Assembly (NCBI RefSeq): GCF_900102105.1
Contig: NZ_FNBB01000001.1
Coordinates: forward strand, 682,001 to 746,000
DNA length: 64,000 nucleotides
Direction of reading: 5' to 3'
Source of the DNA: Agrobacterium pusense
GTDB lineage: Bacteria > Pseudomonadota > Alphaproteobacteria > Rhizobiales > Rhizobiaceae
Position 1 is the first letter of the stretch. Each line of letters opens with the position of its first letter. The notes under the pieces are model-generated. The model saw only the letters and a program-made list of their open reading frames with translations. It ran no database searches and was not told the origin of the DNA. Positions 53,497 to 61,333 of the stretch are shown piece after piece. A program made the translations under genes and the position numbers.

Positions 53497-54078
53497 TCAG
53501 CGCTGTCTTTGATCCAGCACAACGGCATAACGGGCAGGTTTTTCGGAAGGATTGTGGAAGACGTGCCCTTCTCCGACCGGCATGAAAAGGCAATCGCCCG
53601 GCTCCAGCCGGTGAACGTTTCCGCCGCTCGTCATTTCCAGCACGCCTTCGAAAAGCCAGACATATTGCGTCATGCCCCGGCTTGCCGCATGCGGCGGAAA
53701 ACCGACGCGCGCGCCGGCTGGAAATTCGACTTCGACAATATCGACATCCGATCCCACACGCGGCGGGGAAATGGCGCGGCGGACATAGCCTGTCTCGGGA
53801 TCTTTCCAGAGCTGCTGGTCGCGCTTTCTCACCAGCGGAGAAACGGTCTCTTCATTTTCGGCGAAGAAACCGGAGAGCGACAGGCCAAATGCCGCGCAGA
53901 TGCGGGCGAGCAGCGACGCGGTGGGGCTCGCCTCTCCCCTTTCAATACGGGAAATCATGGCGCGGCTGACGCCCGATTCGGATGCAAGCCTGTCCAGCGT
54001 CAGGCCGCTTTCAGCCCGCAACGTTTTTATACGCTCGCCGATCGAGCGTTCGAGAATGTGATCTTCGTTTTCCATCAT
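53497..54078 (-). CDS. XRE family regulator with cupin sensor domain
   Basis: 193 aa. N-terminal helix-turn-helix: SIGERIKTLRAESGLTLDRLASESGVSRAMISRIERGEASPTASLLARICAAFGLSLSGFF. C-terminal cupin: RVGSDVDIVEVEFPAGARVGFPPHAASRGMTQYVWLFEGVLEMTSGGNVHRLEPGDCLFMPVGEGHVFHNPSEKPARYAVVLD with metal-type His and Glu/Gln residues. Such regulators sense small metabolites. An inverted repeat covers its own start codons. Leads an operon with a GNAT gene. Confidence 0.93.
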   Translation of the reverse strand: MMENEDHILERSIGERIKTLRAESGLTLDRLASESGVSRAMISRIERGEASPTASLLARICAAFGLSLSGFFAENEETVSPLVRKRDQQLWKDPETGYVRRAISPPRVGSDVDIVEVEFPAGARVGFPPHAASRGMTQYVWLFEGVLEMTSGGNVHRLEPGDCLFMPVGEGHVFHNPSEKPARYAVVLDQRQR

Positions 54079-54101
54079 ATGAGAATTTCACTCTCACATG
54101 A
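54075..54101. promoter_or_regulatory. inverted repeat at the XRE-cupin gene start
   Basis: TCATATGAGA (54075-54084) and TCTCACATGA (54092-54101) pair at nine of ten positions across ATTTCAC. The repeat overlaps the ATG-ATG start, which would give autorepression by blocking the promoter or leader. Confidence 0.65.
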
Positions 54102-54167
54102 TGGAGTCAATATCCTTCATAGTGGAAATTGTCATTTTTCCGCCGGGTGCTTATCGGTAAATAGGCG

Positions 54168-54569
54168 TCAGGCGCCGACCTGGGCAATCCAGTCATTCAG
54201 ATTATAGTAGTTCGTTACTCGACTAACCTTTCCATCTTTCAGATCAAAAAAGGCGCCGGCCGGCAGCACATATGTCTGACCGTTCGCCTCGGGCAACCCT
54301 TCGTCAGTCTTGAGATATTCGCCATTGACAATGAATTCGGCGGACGCGCGCTTTCCATCCTCGCTCGCCATGATCACCATATCGGTAAGGTTTTCCTTAT
54401 AGCAGCGGTTCATATGATCCATGAAGGACGCAAAGGCGGCCTTGCCGGTCTGGCGCTCGCCCTGATTAATGTCATGCACCACCTCATCGTGAAGCAGCGC
54501 CAGGAAGGCATCCATATCCTGACGGTTGAAGGCATCGTAATAGGCGCGGATGGTCTCGGCAGCGGTCAT
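54168..54569 (-). CDS. NTF2-like/ketosteroid isomerase-related protein
   Basis: 133 aa SnoaL-like fold: ETIRAYYDAFNRQDMDAFLALLHDEVVHDINQGERQTGKAAFASFMDHMNRCYKENL, then ASAEFIVNGEYLKTDEGLPEANGQTYVLPAGAFFDLKDGKVSRVTNYYNLNDWIAQV. The conserved W-I-x-Q-V end is typical of a nuclear transport factor 2-like clade. It is upstream of the XRE gene on the same strand, but separated by the operator region. Function unknown. Confidence 0.85.
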   Translation of the reverse strand: MTAAETIRAYYDAFNRQDMDAFLALLHDEVVHDINQGERQTGKAAFASFMDHMNRCYKENLTDMVIMASEDGKRASAEFIVNGEYLKTDEGLPEANGQTYVLPAGAFFDLKDGKVSRVTNYYNLNDWIAQVGA

Positions 54570-54635
54570 CGTCTTCTCCGTTCATGCTTGCGCGGGTGTT
54601 CCATGACGGTATAACCAGTGCAACCGAGAGTGAAA

Positions 54636-55250
54636 ATGCCCATGACCGTCGAAATCAAGTCTCTTTCCGGCATTGACGCCACACCTTATTTCGATGACCT
54701 CGCGCGCCTGCGGATCGAGGTGTTTCGCGCCTTTCCGTATCTCTATGACGGCTCGCTGGAGTATGAGCGCAAATATCTTGCGACCTATGCCGATACGGAC
54801 GGGGCGATCTTCGTGCTGGCGCTCGATGACGGCAGAGTGGTCGGCATGTCCACCGGCATGCCGATGGCCGCCGAAACCGACGAGGTGAAAACGCCATTCG
54901 TGGAAGCGGGCTACGATCCGGACCGGGTATTCTACTTCGGTGAAAGCGTGCTGCTTCCCGGCTATCGCGGCCACGGCGTCGGCGTGCGCTTCTTCGAGGA
55001 GCGGGAGGCACATGCAAAGCGGCTCGGCTTCAACCAGTGCACCTTCTGCGCTGTCGAGCGGCCTGCCGACCATCCCCGCCGGCCGACGGATTACGTACCG
55101 CTCAATGCCTTCTGGGAAAAGCGCGGTTATCGCCACCACCCCGAGCTGCATACAAGCTTCACCTGGCAGGACCTCGACGAAAGCAGCGAGAGTCCCAAAC
55201 CCCTGTCATTCTGGATCAAGACCATCCTTGCCGGAGATGGAGACACATGA
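54636..55250 (+). CDS. GNAT family N-acetyltransferase paired with a nitrilase
   Basis: 204 aa from ATG 54636 (ATG 54642 is the alternative). TVEIKSLSGIDATPYFDDLARLRIEVFRAFPYLYDGSLEYERKYLATYAD opens it; VFYFGESVLLPGYRGHGVGVRFFEEREAHAKRLGFNQCTFCAVERPADHPRRP holds the acetyl-CoA loop RGHGVG. The long conserved N-terminal part and the C-terminal PKPLSFWIKTI resemble the GNAT half of fused GNAT-nitrilase proteins. It overlaps the carbon-nitrogen hydrolase gene by four bases (ATGA). Confidence 0.9.
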   Translation: MPMTVEIKSLSGIDATPYFDDLARLRIEVFRAFPYLYDGSLEYERKYLATYADTDGAIFVLALDDGRVVGMSTGMPMAAETDEVKTPFVEAGYDPDRVFYFGESVLLPGYRGHGVGVRFFEEREAHAKRLGFNQCTFCAVERPADHPRRPTDYVPLNAFWEKRGYRHHPELHTSFTWQDLDESSESPKPLSFWIKTILAGDGDT

Positions 55251-56116
55251 CACGCCTCGCCGCCAGCCAATATGCCATCGAGCTGATCGAGACATGGGAG
55301 GCCTATACCGCCCATCTGTCCGCCGTTGTCCGCGAGGCCAAGAGCGAGGGCGCAGAACTGCTGCTGCTGCCGGAATATTCGGCTATGACGCTGACCGGTC
55401 AGTTGCCACCCGACATCCGTTCTGATCTGCACCGTTCCATCGAAGAGATACAGCCGATGATCCCCTCCTGGGTAGAGCTATGCGAGGAGCTGGCGCGGCA
55501 ACATCAAATTCTGTTCCAGCCCGGCAGCGCGCCTGTGAAGGACCCGGACGGCAAATTCCGCAATCGCGCGTGGCTTTTCGGTCCGGATGGCCTGATCGGT
55601 TATCAGGACAAGCAGATCATGACCCGCTTCGAACGGGAGCAATGGAACATCCATGCCGGCGTCGAGGGCCTTAAAGCGTTTAATACGCAGATCGGCAGGC
55701 TGGGCATTCTCATCTGTTACGACAACGAGTTCCCGATGCTTGGCCGCAGGCTGGCGGAACTCGGCGTCGAACTGGTCCTCGCGCCCAGTTGCACCGATAC
55801 CCTCGCGGGTGCCTATCGGGTCCGCATCGGCGCGCAGGCGCGGGCGCTGGAAAACCAGTATGCCGTCCTGTCATCGCCCACCGCCGGGGAAGCGCCATGG
55901 TCCCCGGCGGTCGATGAAAATCGTGGTCGCGCTGCTCTTTACGTGCCGTCGGACTACGGCATGCCAGCATCCGGCATCGTCGCGGAAAGCGAAAGTGATG
56001 CGGTGACGCAAAGCAGCCTTTTGATCGCCGATATCGATCTTGCCGCAGTGGCAAGGCTGCGCACCGAAGGACAGGTGGCCACCCGCCGTGACTGGCCGGA
56101 GCAATTTGCGATCTGA
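55247..56116 (+). CDS. carbon-nitrogen hydrolase (nitrilase superfamily)
   Basis: 289 aa. Catalytic triad: Glu43 in LLLLPEYSAMTL, Lys122 in GYQDKQIMTRFE, Cys157 in RLGILICYDNEFPMLGRRLAELG. The further conserved Glu region and ALENQYAVLSSPTAGEAPWSP fit the amidase-type branch. Related enzymes occur fused to a GNAT domain; here the two activities are adjacent genes with overlapping stop and start codons. Substrate not assigned. Cytoplasmic. Confidence 0.92.
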   Translation: MTRLAASQYAIELIETWEAYTAHLSAVVREAKSEGAELLLLPEYSAMTLTGQLPPDIRSDLHRSIEEIQPMIPSWVELCEELARQHQILFQPGSAPVKDPDGKFRNRAWLFGPDGLIGYQDKQIMTRFEREQWNIHAGVEGLKAFNTQIGRLGILICYDNEFPMLGRRLAELGVELVLAPSCTDTLAGAYRVRIGAQARALENQYAVLSSPTAGEAPWSPAVDENRGRAALYVPSDYGMPASGIVAESESDAVTQSSLLIADIDLAAVARLRTEGQVATRRDWPEQFAI

Positions 56117-56189
56117 AAAGCCGATTTTAAAAGGCTTTTAACCAAATTCCCGCTTTGCGGCATGACAAGCCCCTGCTATAGCGCGGAAC

Positions 56190-58016
56190 ATGAGCACAAA
56201 TTCGACCCGCACGCCCCTGGACCATATCCGCAACTTTTCGATCGTTGCCCACATCGATCACGGCAAATCGACGCTGGCCGACCGGTTGATCCAGTCGACA
56301 GGCGGCCTCGCCGAACGCGACATGTCGGAACAGGTCCTCGATTCGATGGATATCGAGCGCGAGCGCGGCATCACCATCAAGGCTCAGACCGTGCGCCTGC
56401 ATTACAAGGCGAATAACGGCGAGACCTATGTGCTTAATCTTATCGACACGCCCGGCCACGTCGACTTTGCCTATGAAGTCTCCCGCTCGCTTTCGGCCTG
56501 CGAAGGTTCGCTGCTGGTGGTCGACGCTTCGCAGGGCGTGGAAGCCCAGACGCTCGCCAATGTCTATCAGGCAATCGACAATAATCACGAACTGGTCACG
56601 GTGCTCAACAAGATCGACCTGCCTGCGGCCGAACCCGACCGCATCAAGGAACAGATCGAGGAAGTCATTGGCATCGACGCTTCCGACGCCGTGATGATTT
56701 CCGCCAAGACAGGTCTTGGCATTCCCGATGTTCTGGAAGCCATCGTCCACCGCCTGCCGCCGCCGAAGAGCGAAGTCGGCGAAAACGGGCCGCTGAAAGC
56801 GCTGCTTGTTGACAGCTGGTACGACACCTATCTCGGCGTCATGGTTCTCGTGCGCGTCATCGACGGCGTGCTGAGCAAGGGCCAGCAGATCCGCATGATG
56901 GGCTCGGGCGCGAAATACGGCATCGAGCGCGTCGGTGTCCTGACCCCGAAGATGGTCAATGTCGATAGTCTCGGCCCCGGCGAGATCGGCTTCATCACCG
57001 CCTCGATCAAGGAGGTGGCCGATACACGCGTTGGCGATACCATCACCGACGACAAGCGCCCGACGGCGCAGGCCCTGCCCGGCTTCAAGCCCGCGCAGCC
57101 CGTGGTGTTCTGCGGCCTCTTCCCGGTCGATGCGGCCGACTTCGAAGATTTGCGCGCGGCGGTGGGCAAGCTTCGCCTTAACGACGCCTCCTTCTCCTTC
57201 GAAATGGAATCGTCTGCCGCTCTCGGCTTCGGTTTCCGCTGCGGCTTCCTGGGCCTGCTCCATCTCGAAATCATTCAGGAACGCCTCGAGCGCGAATTCA
57301 ATCTCGATCTCGTCGCGACAGCGCCTTCGGTCGTTTATGAAATGACGCTGACGGATGGCACGGAAAAGGAACTTCACAACCCGGCCGACATGCCCGACGT
57401 GGTGAAGATCAAGGAAATCCGAGAGCCCTGGATCAAGGCGACGATCATGACGCCGGATGAATATCTGGGCGGCATCCTGAAACTCTGTCAGGACCGGCGT
57501 GGCCTGCAGACCGAGCTGACCTATGTCGGCAACCGCGCGATGATCACCTACGAATTGCCGCTCAACGAAGTAGTGTTCGATTTCTACGACCGCCTGAAGT
57601 CCATCTCCAAGGGCTATGCCTCGTTCGATTACAACATCATCGATTATCGCGAAGGCGATCTCGTCAAGATGTCGATCCTCGTCAATGGCGATCCCGTCGA
57701 TGCGCTTTCCATGCTGGTCCACCGCTCGGCGGCCGACCGGCGCGGGCGCGGCATGTGCGAAAAGCTGAAGGAACTCATTCCGCCGCACATGTTCCAGATC
57801 CCGATCCAGGCCGCCATCGGCGGCAAGGTCATCGCCCGCGAAACAGTGCGCGCGTTGCGCAAGGATGTAACGGCGAAGTGCTACGGCGGCGACGCCACAC
57901 GCAAGCGCAAACTTCTGGACAAGCAGAAGGAAGGCAAAAAGCGCATGCGCCAGTTCGGCAAGGTGGAAATTCCGCAGGAAGCCTTTATCGCCGCGCTGAA
58001 GATGAACGACGAATAA
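56190..58016 (+). CDS. lepA: elongation factor 4
   Basis: 608-aa translational GTPase that back-translocates or remodels ribosomes under stress. GTP motifs: [15 protein letters not shown] (G1), [16 protein letters not shown] (G3) and LNKIDLP (G4); [10 protein letters not shown] is the switch I region. The C-terminal LepA-specific domain ends [23 protein letters not shown]. Single gene with its own terminator. Confidence 0.98.
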   Translation: MSTNSTRTPLDHIRNFSIVAHIDHGKSTLADRLIQSTGGLAERDMSEQVLDSMDIERERGITIKAQTVRLHYKANNGETYVLNLIDTPGHVDFAYEVSRSLSACEGSLLVVDASQGVEAQTLANVYQAIDNNHELVTVLNKIDLPAAEPDRIKEQIEEVIGIDASDAVMISAKTGLGIPDVLEAIVHRLPPPKSEVGENGPLKALLVDSWYDTYLGVMVLVRVIDGVLSKGQQIRMMGSGAKYGIERVGVLTPKMVNVDSLGPGEIGFITASIKEVADTRVGDTITDDKRPTAQALPGFKPAQPVVFCGLFPVDAADFEDLRAAVGKLRLNDASFSFEMESSAALGFGFRCGFLGLLHLEIIQERLEREFNLDLVATAPSVVYEMTLTDGTEKELHNPADMPDVVKIKEIREPWIKATIMTPDEYLGGILKLCQDRRGLQTELTYVGNRAMITYELPLNEVVFDFYDRLKSISKGYASFDYNIIDYREGDLVKMSILVNGDPVDALSMLVHRSAADRRGRGMCEKLKELIPPHMFQIPIQAAIGGKVIARETVRALRKDVTAKCYGGDATRKRKLLDKQKEGKKRMRQFGKVEIPQEAFIAALKMNDE

Positions 58017-58042
58017 GCGGCGAAGTACCGCGATTGCTTTTG

Positions 58043-58072
58043 AAAGGGAGGCTTGCGGCCTCCCTTTTCCTT
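58043..58072 (+). terminator. terminator of lepA
   Basis: AAAGGGAGGC (58043-58052) and GCCTCCCTTT (58058-58067) form a perfect 10-bp stem; T-rich TTCCTTTC follows. Confidence 0.85.
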
Positions 58073-58087
58073 TCAAAAACACCGTTC

Positions 58088-58495
58088 TCAGGCGTGCAGC
58101 TTCGCGCCTTTTGTAATCTTGTCGACGATTTTCTTATCGGCTCTAAGCGCCATTCCGACAACCTTTGCGGTTTCCGGAGAAAATTCCGAGAAGACCTGAC
58201 GGTTCGCCGCGTCGTGTCCGGTGGAGAACATTTCCTCGATATAAAGCGATGTCGTGACATCACGCTCAAGAGAACGCTGATGGATTTTGCGCAACGCCTC
58301 CTGATCCGCGGCCATCACAACAATCGGCTGGACAGACAGAGGATTGTAGACGTTCCCCGCCCCGTCGCGGTATGGTTCCCCGATGATCTCTCCGGTCTGG
58401 GCTACGATCCCGGACATGAGAAATGCGGTGACGTTCAATTTTTGCCAAACGGCAAGGTCGTCACGAAGGACGACGGCGATCTTGGTATCAAACAT
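58088..58495 (-). CDS. DUF2000 family protein
   Basis: 135 aa: FDTKIAVVLRDDLAVWQKLNVTAFLMSGIV, GEPYRDGAGNVYNPLSVQPIVVMAAD and YIEEMFSTGHDAANRQVF are the conserved DUF2000 blocks (peptidyl-tRNA-hydrolase-2-like fold). Function unknown. Its ATG (58493-58495) overlaps the ATG of the divergent AraC gene, and neither has a good ribosome site. Confidence 0.85.
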   Translation of the reverse strand: MFDTKIAVVLRDDLAVWQKLNVTAFLMSGIVAQTGEIIGEPYRDGAGNVYNPLSVQPIVVMAADQEALRKIHQRSLERDVTTSLYIEEMFSTGHDAANRQVFSEFSPETAKVVGMALRADKKIVDKITKGAKLHA

Positions 58496-59366
58496 GCGAA
58501 CTCAATCTGGCTGTGGTTACGAACGAGAAGCAACCCTACAGCCTCTGCATGCCACCGATCTTGAACGTTCGTGCAAATTCGAGGGCATCGTGCAGGCCCC
58601 CGCGAGCGACGGTTTCGAGCGCATAGAAGCGCGCTTTCACGGTAATGCTTACGCGCCGCACCGGCATGATACCTATGCGCTGGGCGTTACGCTCTCAGGC
58701 GTTCAGACCTTTTCCTATCGTGGCGCATCGCATTTCAGCATGCCCGGAAATGTGATCGTGCTGCATCCCGACGAAGTTCACGATGGCGGCGCCGGCACGG
58801 ATGAGGGCCTGCGCTACCGCATGCTTTACCTTCCGCCTGAAAAGATGATGCAGGCAGGGCATAAGTCGCTGCCTTTTTCCAAACATCCCGTTATCGAGGA
58901 CGAGGCCTTTCGCCTATGCCTGATCGAAGTGCTTGCCAACCTCGAAAGCGAGCCGGACAATCTACTTGTGACAGACTGGCAGGCGCGACTTGCGGATCTG
59001 CTCTGCAAACATTCGAATGAAAGAACTGGGAATATCAAGCGAGTTGACAGGGCGGCCGTCCTGCGGTGCAGGAATTACCTGCTGGAGAACAGCGCCGCAA
59101 CCGTGGGGTCGGAAGAGCTGGAAGAGATAAGCGGGCTCGACCGCTTTACGCTTTTTCGGCATTTCCGTTTCCTGTTCGGAACGAGCCCGCACCGTTATCT
59201 CATCATGCGGCGGTTGGAAAAATGCAAGGAGATGATGCGGGCCGGTGGCAGCCTTGCGGAAACAGCCTTCGCCTGCGGGTTCGCGGATCAGGCACATTTC
59301 ACGCGGCATTTCAAAAATGCCTTCGGCATGCCACCGGGGCGCTGGCTCAACCTCGTTTCACACTGA
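58494..59366 (+). CDS. AraC family transcriptional regulator with cupin-type sensor
   Basis: 290 aa. N-terminal cupin (AraC_binding): IEARFHGNAYAPHRHDTYALGVTLSGVQTFSYRGASHFSMPGNVIVLHPDEVHDG. C-terminal AraC domain: VGSEELEEISGLDRFTLFRHFRFLFGTSPHRYLIMRRLEKCKEMMRAGGSLAETAFACGFADQAHFTRHFKNAFGMPPGRWL. The first ATG shares bases with the divergent DUF2000 start, so the true start could be elsewhere or the mRNAs leaderless. DUF2000 genes are often next to AraC regulators, so mutual control is plausible. Confidence 0.9.
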   Translation: MRTQSGCGYEREATLQPLHATDLERSCKFEGIVQAPASDGFERIEARFHGNAYAPHRHDTYALGVTLSGVQTFSYRGASHFSMPGNVIVLHPDEVHDGGAGTDEGLRYRMLYLPPEKMMQAGHKSLPFSKHPVIEDEAFRLCLIEVLANLESEPDNLLVTDWQARLADLLCKHSNERTGNIKRVDRAAVLRCRNYLLENSAATVGSEELEEISGLDRFTLFRHFRFLFGTSPHRYLIMRRLEKCKEMMRAGGSLAETAFACGFADQAHFTRHFKNAFGMPPGRWLNLVSH

Positions 59367-60254
59367 TCATTGCGGAAACAGGATCGACCGATGCGCCGCC
59401 GCACCGGCCATTGCGCCGTCGCCAACCGAAAGGGCCACAGAGCCGGCAGCCCTTGCCACATCGCCGCAGGCAAATATGCCGGCAATGGTGGTCTGTTTCA
59501 TCGGATCGGTAACGACGGTCGATCCCATTGGTCCTTCCTCGATGGCGCAGCCGAGTTTTTTTACCCAGTCTGAGGCGATACGCAATTTCGGCTGGGTGAA
59601 AAGGCCCGCCAGTGCAACATTACGCCCATCCACCAGAGCGATATCCGCATGTCCGGCGATTTCCCGGATATGCGTTTTTTCCACATGGACCCCGCGAGCA
59701 GACAGAAGCGCATCCTGATCAGCATCCGGCTCGAAGACGCCATTGGTAAAGAAGGTGGTCTCCCCCCAGTCCGGGAGCATCAGTGCATGATGTATGGCCA
59801 GAGGTGAAGCCGCGATAACGCCGATCTTTCCCTGATCCAGTTCGTAGCCATGGCAATAAGGGCAGTGGAAAACAGAGGACCCCCAGCGGTCCTTCAGCCC
59901 GGCTATATCCGGAAGTTCGTCGGTGACGCCCATGGCGAGAATGAGACGGGCGCCGCTTTCACGGCGACCGCCATCGATTTCGACCTCAAAGTCACCAAAA
60001 GTCCCTTCCGCATCCGTTACGCTGCCCCGCGCCCACTCGATCGTCGGGTAACGCTCGATCTGGCTGCGTGCCTCGCTCACGATTTCGCCGGGCGCCTTGC
60101 CGTCCTGCCCAAGAAAACCATGGGAGTGGCTGGCAAAGCGATTTCGTCTTTCGCCTGCGTCCACAACCAGAACCCGCTTCCTTGCGCGGCCCAGCTGCAG
60201 GGCGGAGGATAACCCGGCGTAACTGCCGCCTATTATGATCACGTCGAATTTCAT
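59367..60254 (-). CDS. thioredoxin reductase-like NAD(P)/FAD oxidoreductase
   Basis: 295 aa. FAD motif DVIIIGGSYAGLSSALQLGRA; redox-active pair CPYC (131-134) in SSVFHCPYCHGYELDQGKIGVIA; second Rossmann-like part; C-terminal FAD motif TIAGIFACGDVARAAGSVALSVGDGAMAGAAAH. It is shorter than typical TrxB and belongs to the CxxC-flavoprotein group that includes small thioredoxin-reductase-like and dithiol oxidase enzymes. Divergent from an Rrf2 regulator; two long direct repeats lie between. Confidence 0.92.
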   Translation of the reverse strand: MKFDVIIIGGSYAGLSSALQLGRARKRVLVVDAGERRNRFASHSHGFLGQDGKAPGEIVSEARSQIERYPTIEWARGSVTDAEGTFGDFEVEIDGGRRESGARLILAMGVTDELPDIAGLKDRWGSSVFHCPYCHGYELDQGKIGVIAASPLAIHHALMLPDWGETTFFTNGVFEPDADQDALLSARGVHVEKTHIREIAGHADIALVDGRNVALAGLFTQPKLRIASDWVKKLGCAIEEGPMGSTVVTDPMKQTTIAGIFACGDVARAAGSVALSVGDGAMAGAAAHRSILFPQ

Positions 60255-60297
60255 GATGCACCCATGTTTTGAGGCCGACCGTAACCGCGGTCCATAT

Positions 60298-60358
60298 CAT
60301 GCTACTTATATTGTTACATGAAAGATCGAGTCAATAGTCATGCAACTTATATTGTTAC
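60298..60358. promoter_or_regulatory. two 20-bp direct repeats (CATGCWACTTATATTGTTAC) upstream of the flavoprotein and Rrf2 genes
   Basis: CATGCTACTTATATTGTTAC (60298-60317) and CATGCAACTTATATTGTTAC (60339-60358) differ at one base. Start-to-start spacing is 41 bp, about four helical turns, so both face the same side of DNA. They lie between divergent genes and are the likely binding sites of the Rrf2 protein. TATATT cores may also serve as -10 elements. Confidence 0.82.
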
Positions 60359-60406
60359 GTCAGCCGGAGGGTGGTAAGCGTGAATGCAAACAGGCGGGCT
60401 TCAACA

Positions 60407-60865
60407 ATGAGACACGACACGCGACTTTCCCGGGTGCTGCATATTCTGATCCATATGGAAAAACATGAGGGCGCGGCGACTTCGGAAAGTATCGCAGCCA
60501 TGTTGCAGACCAATCCGGTGGTGGTGCGCAGGACGATGGCGGGCCTGCGCGAGCAGGGATATGTTTCTTCCGAAAAAGGACATGGCGGAGGATGGGTTCT
60601 GGCGCGCCCACTCAATGAGATTACATTACTCGATATCTACAGAGCGCTTGGCGCGCCCGAACTGTTCTCTATCGGGCTGGCAGGTGACAATCCGGATTGT
60701 GTTATTGAACAGGCAGTCAATGCTGCACTTTTCGAGGCCATGACCGAGGCGGAGAGCATTTTGTTATCCCGCTTCGGAAATATTACGCTTTCGGCGCTGG
60801 CGGCAGAATCGATCACCCGCTGGTCAAAAGTCTCCAATCATCCTTCCGCCATGGACCAGCTCTGA
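60407..60865 (+). CDS. Rrf2 family transcriptional regulator
   Basis: 152 aa from ATG 60407; a GTG at 60380, nine bases after GGAGG, is an alternative that adds nine residues. Winged helix: DTRLSRVLHILIHMEKHEGAATSESIAAMLQTNPVVVRRTMAGLREQGYVSSEKGHGGGWVLARPLNEITLLDIYRALG. There are few cysteines (one near DNPDCVIEQ) and no Fe-S triad, so a redox-thiol or small-molecule sensor of the YwnA type is more likely than an IscR-like protein. Divergent from the flavoprotein. Confidence 0.9.
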   Translation: MRHDTRLSRVLHILIHMEKHEGAATSESIAAMLQTNPVVVRRTMAGLREQGYVSSEKGHGGGWVLARPLNEITLLDIYRALGAPELFSIGLAGDNPDCVIEQAVNAALFEAMTEAESILLSRFGNITLSALAAESITRWSKVSNHPSAMDQL

Positions 60866-60892
60866 GCGAGTAAACTAGCGATTGTGCAAACG

Positions 60893-60922
60893 AAAAAACC
60901 GCCTGCTCGGAAGCAGGCGGCT
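60893..60922. terminator. bidirectional terminator between rrf2 and the hypothetical membrane protein gene
   Basis: CCGCCTGCT-CGGA-AGCAGGCGG (60899-60920), perfect 9-bp stem, preceded by an A-run, i.e. a T-run on the minus strand. Mainly serves the minus-strand gene. Confidence 0.85.
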
Positions 60923-60942
60923 TCATCGTGTCCAGTCAGCCA

Positions 60943-61260
60943 TTAAGGCTGGGTCTGGGTTCCACCCGTGTTCGGACTTGCCGGGGCGGCGTTATTTGCC
61001 GGCGGCGTTGCCGGGGTAGTCGGTGCCATCGGTGCCGGCGCCTGGTCCGTCGCAGCGGGCGGCGTAGTGGACGACGTCGTGGCCGGATCGGTGGTCGGGC
61101 CGCTCATCTGCGACCAGGCGAAGACGCCCACCAATACGACGACTATGATTGCCAGCCACGGCACCCAGGACGACGAGGTGCGGGCACGCGGTTCGTTGTT
61201 GATATTCAGTTCCGGACGAAGATCGCGGTCCGGACGCGGGTTGTTGGGATCGAATGTCAT
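60943..61260 (-). CDS. single-pass membrane protein with Pro/Thr/Ala-rich periplasmic tail
   Basis: 105 aa. A short cytoplasmic head, TFDPNNPRPDRDLRPELNINNE, a transmembrane helix SWVPWLAIIVVVLVGVFAWS, and a low-complexity tail rich in P, T, A and N (PATTSSTTPPAATDQAP..., ending GGTQTQP). Small proteins of this layout are common and uncharacterised in Rhizobiaceae. Starts after GAGGAGGAAACACC, a strong ribosome site. No function is claimed. Confidence 0.75.
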   Translation of the reverse strand: MTFDPNNPRPDRDLRPELNINNEPRARTSSSWVPWLAIIVVVLVGVFAWSQMSGPTTDPATTSSTTPPAATDQAPAPMAPTTPATPPANNAAPASPNTGGTQTQP

Positions 61261-61333
61261 GGTGTTTCCTCCTCTTCATTCTGCCGAGAAAACGACGTTC
61301 CCGCGATTTTGTTCCGATCAGTCACCTCTGCGG

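Noticed and set aside
56127..58082. 651-codon open frame antisense to lepA
   Set aside because: Pure mirror of the GC-rich codon pattern of lepA, no motif, His/Arg/Asp-rich composition typical of antisense frames.
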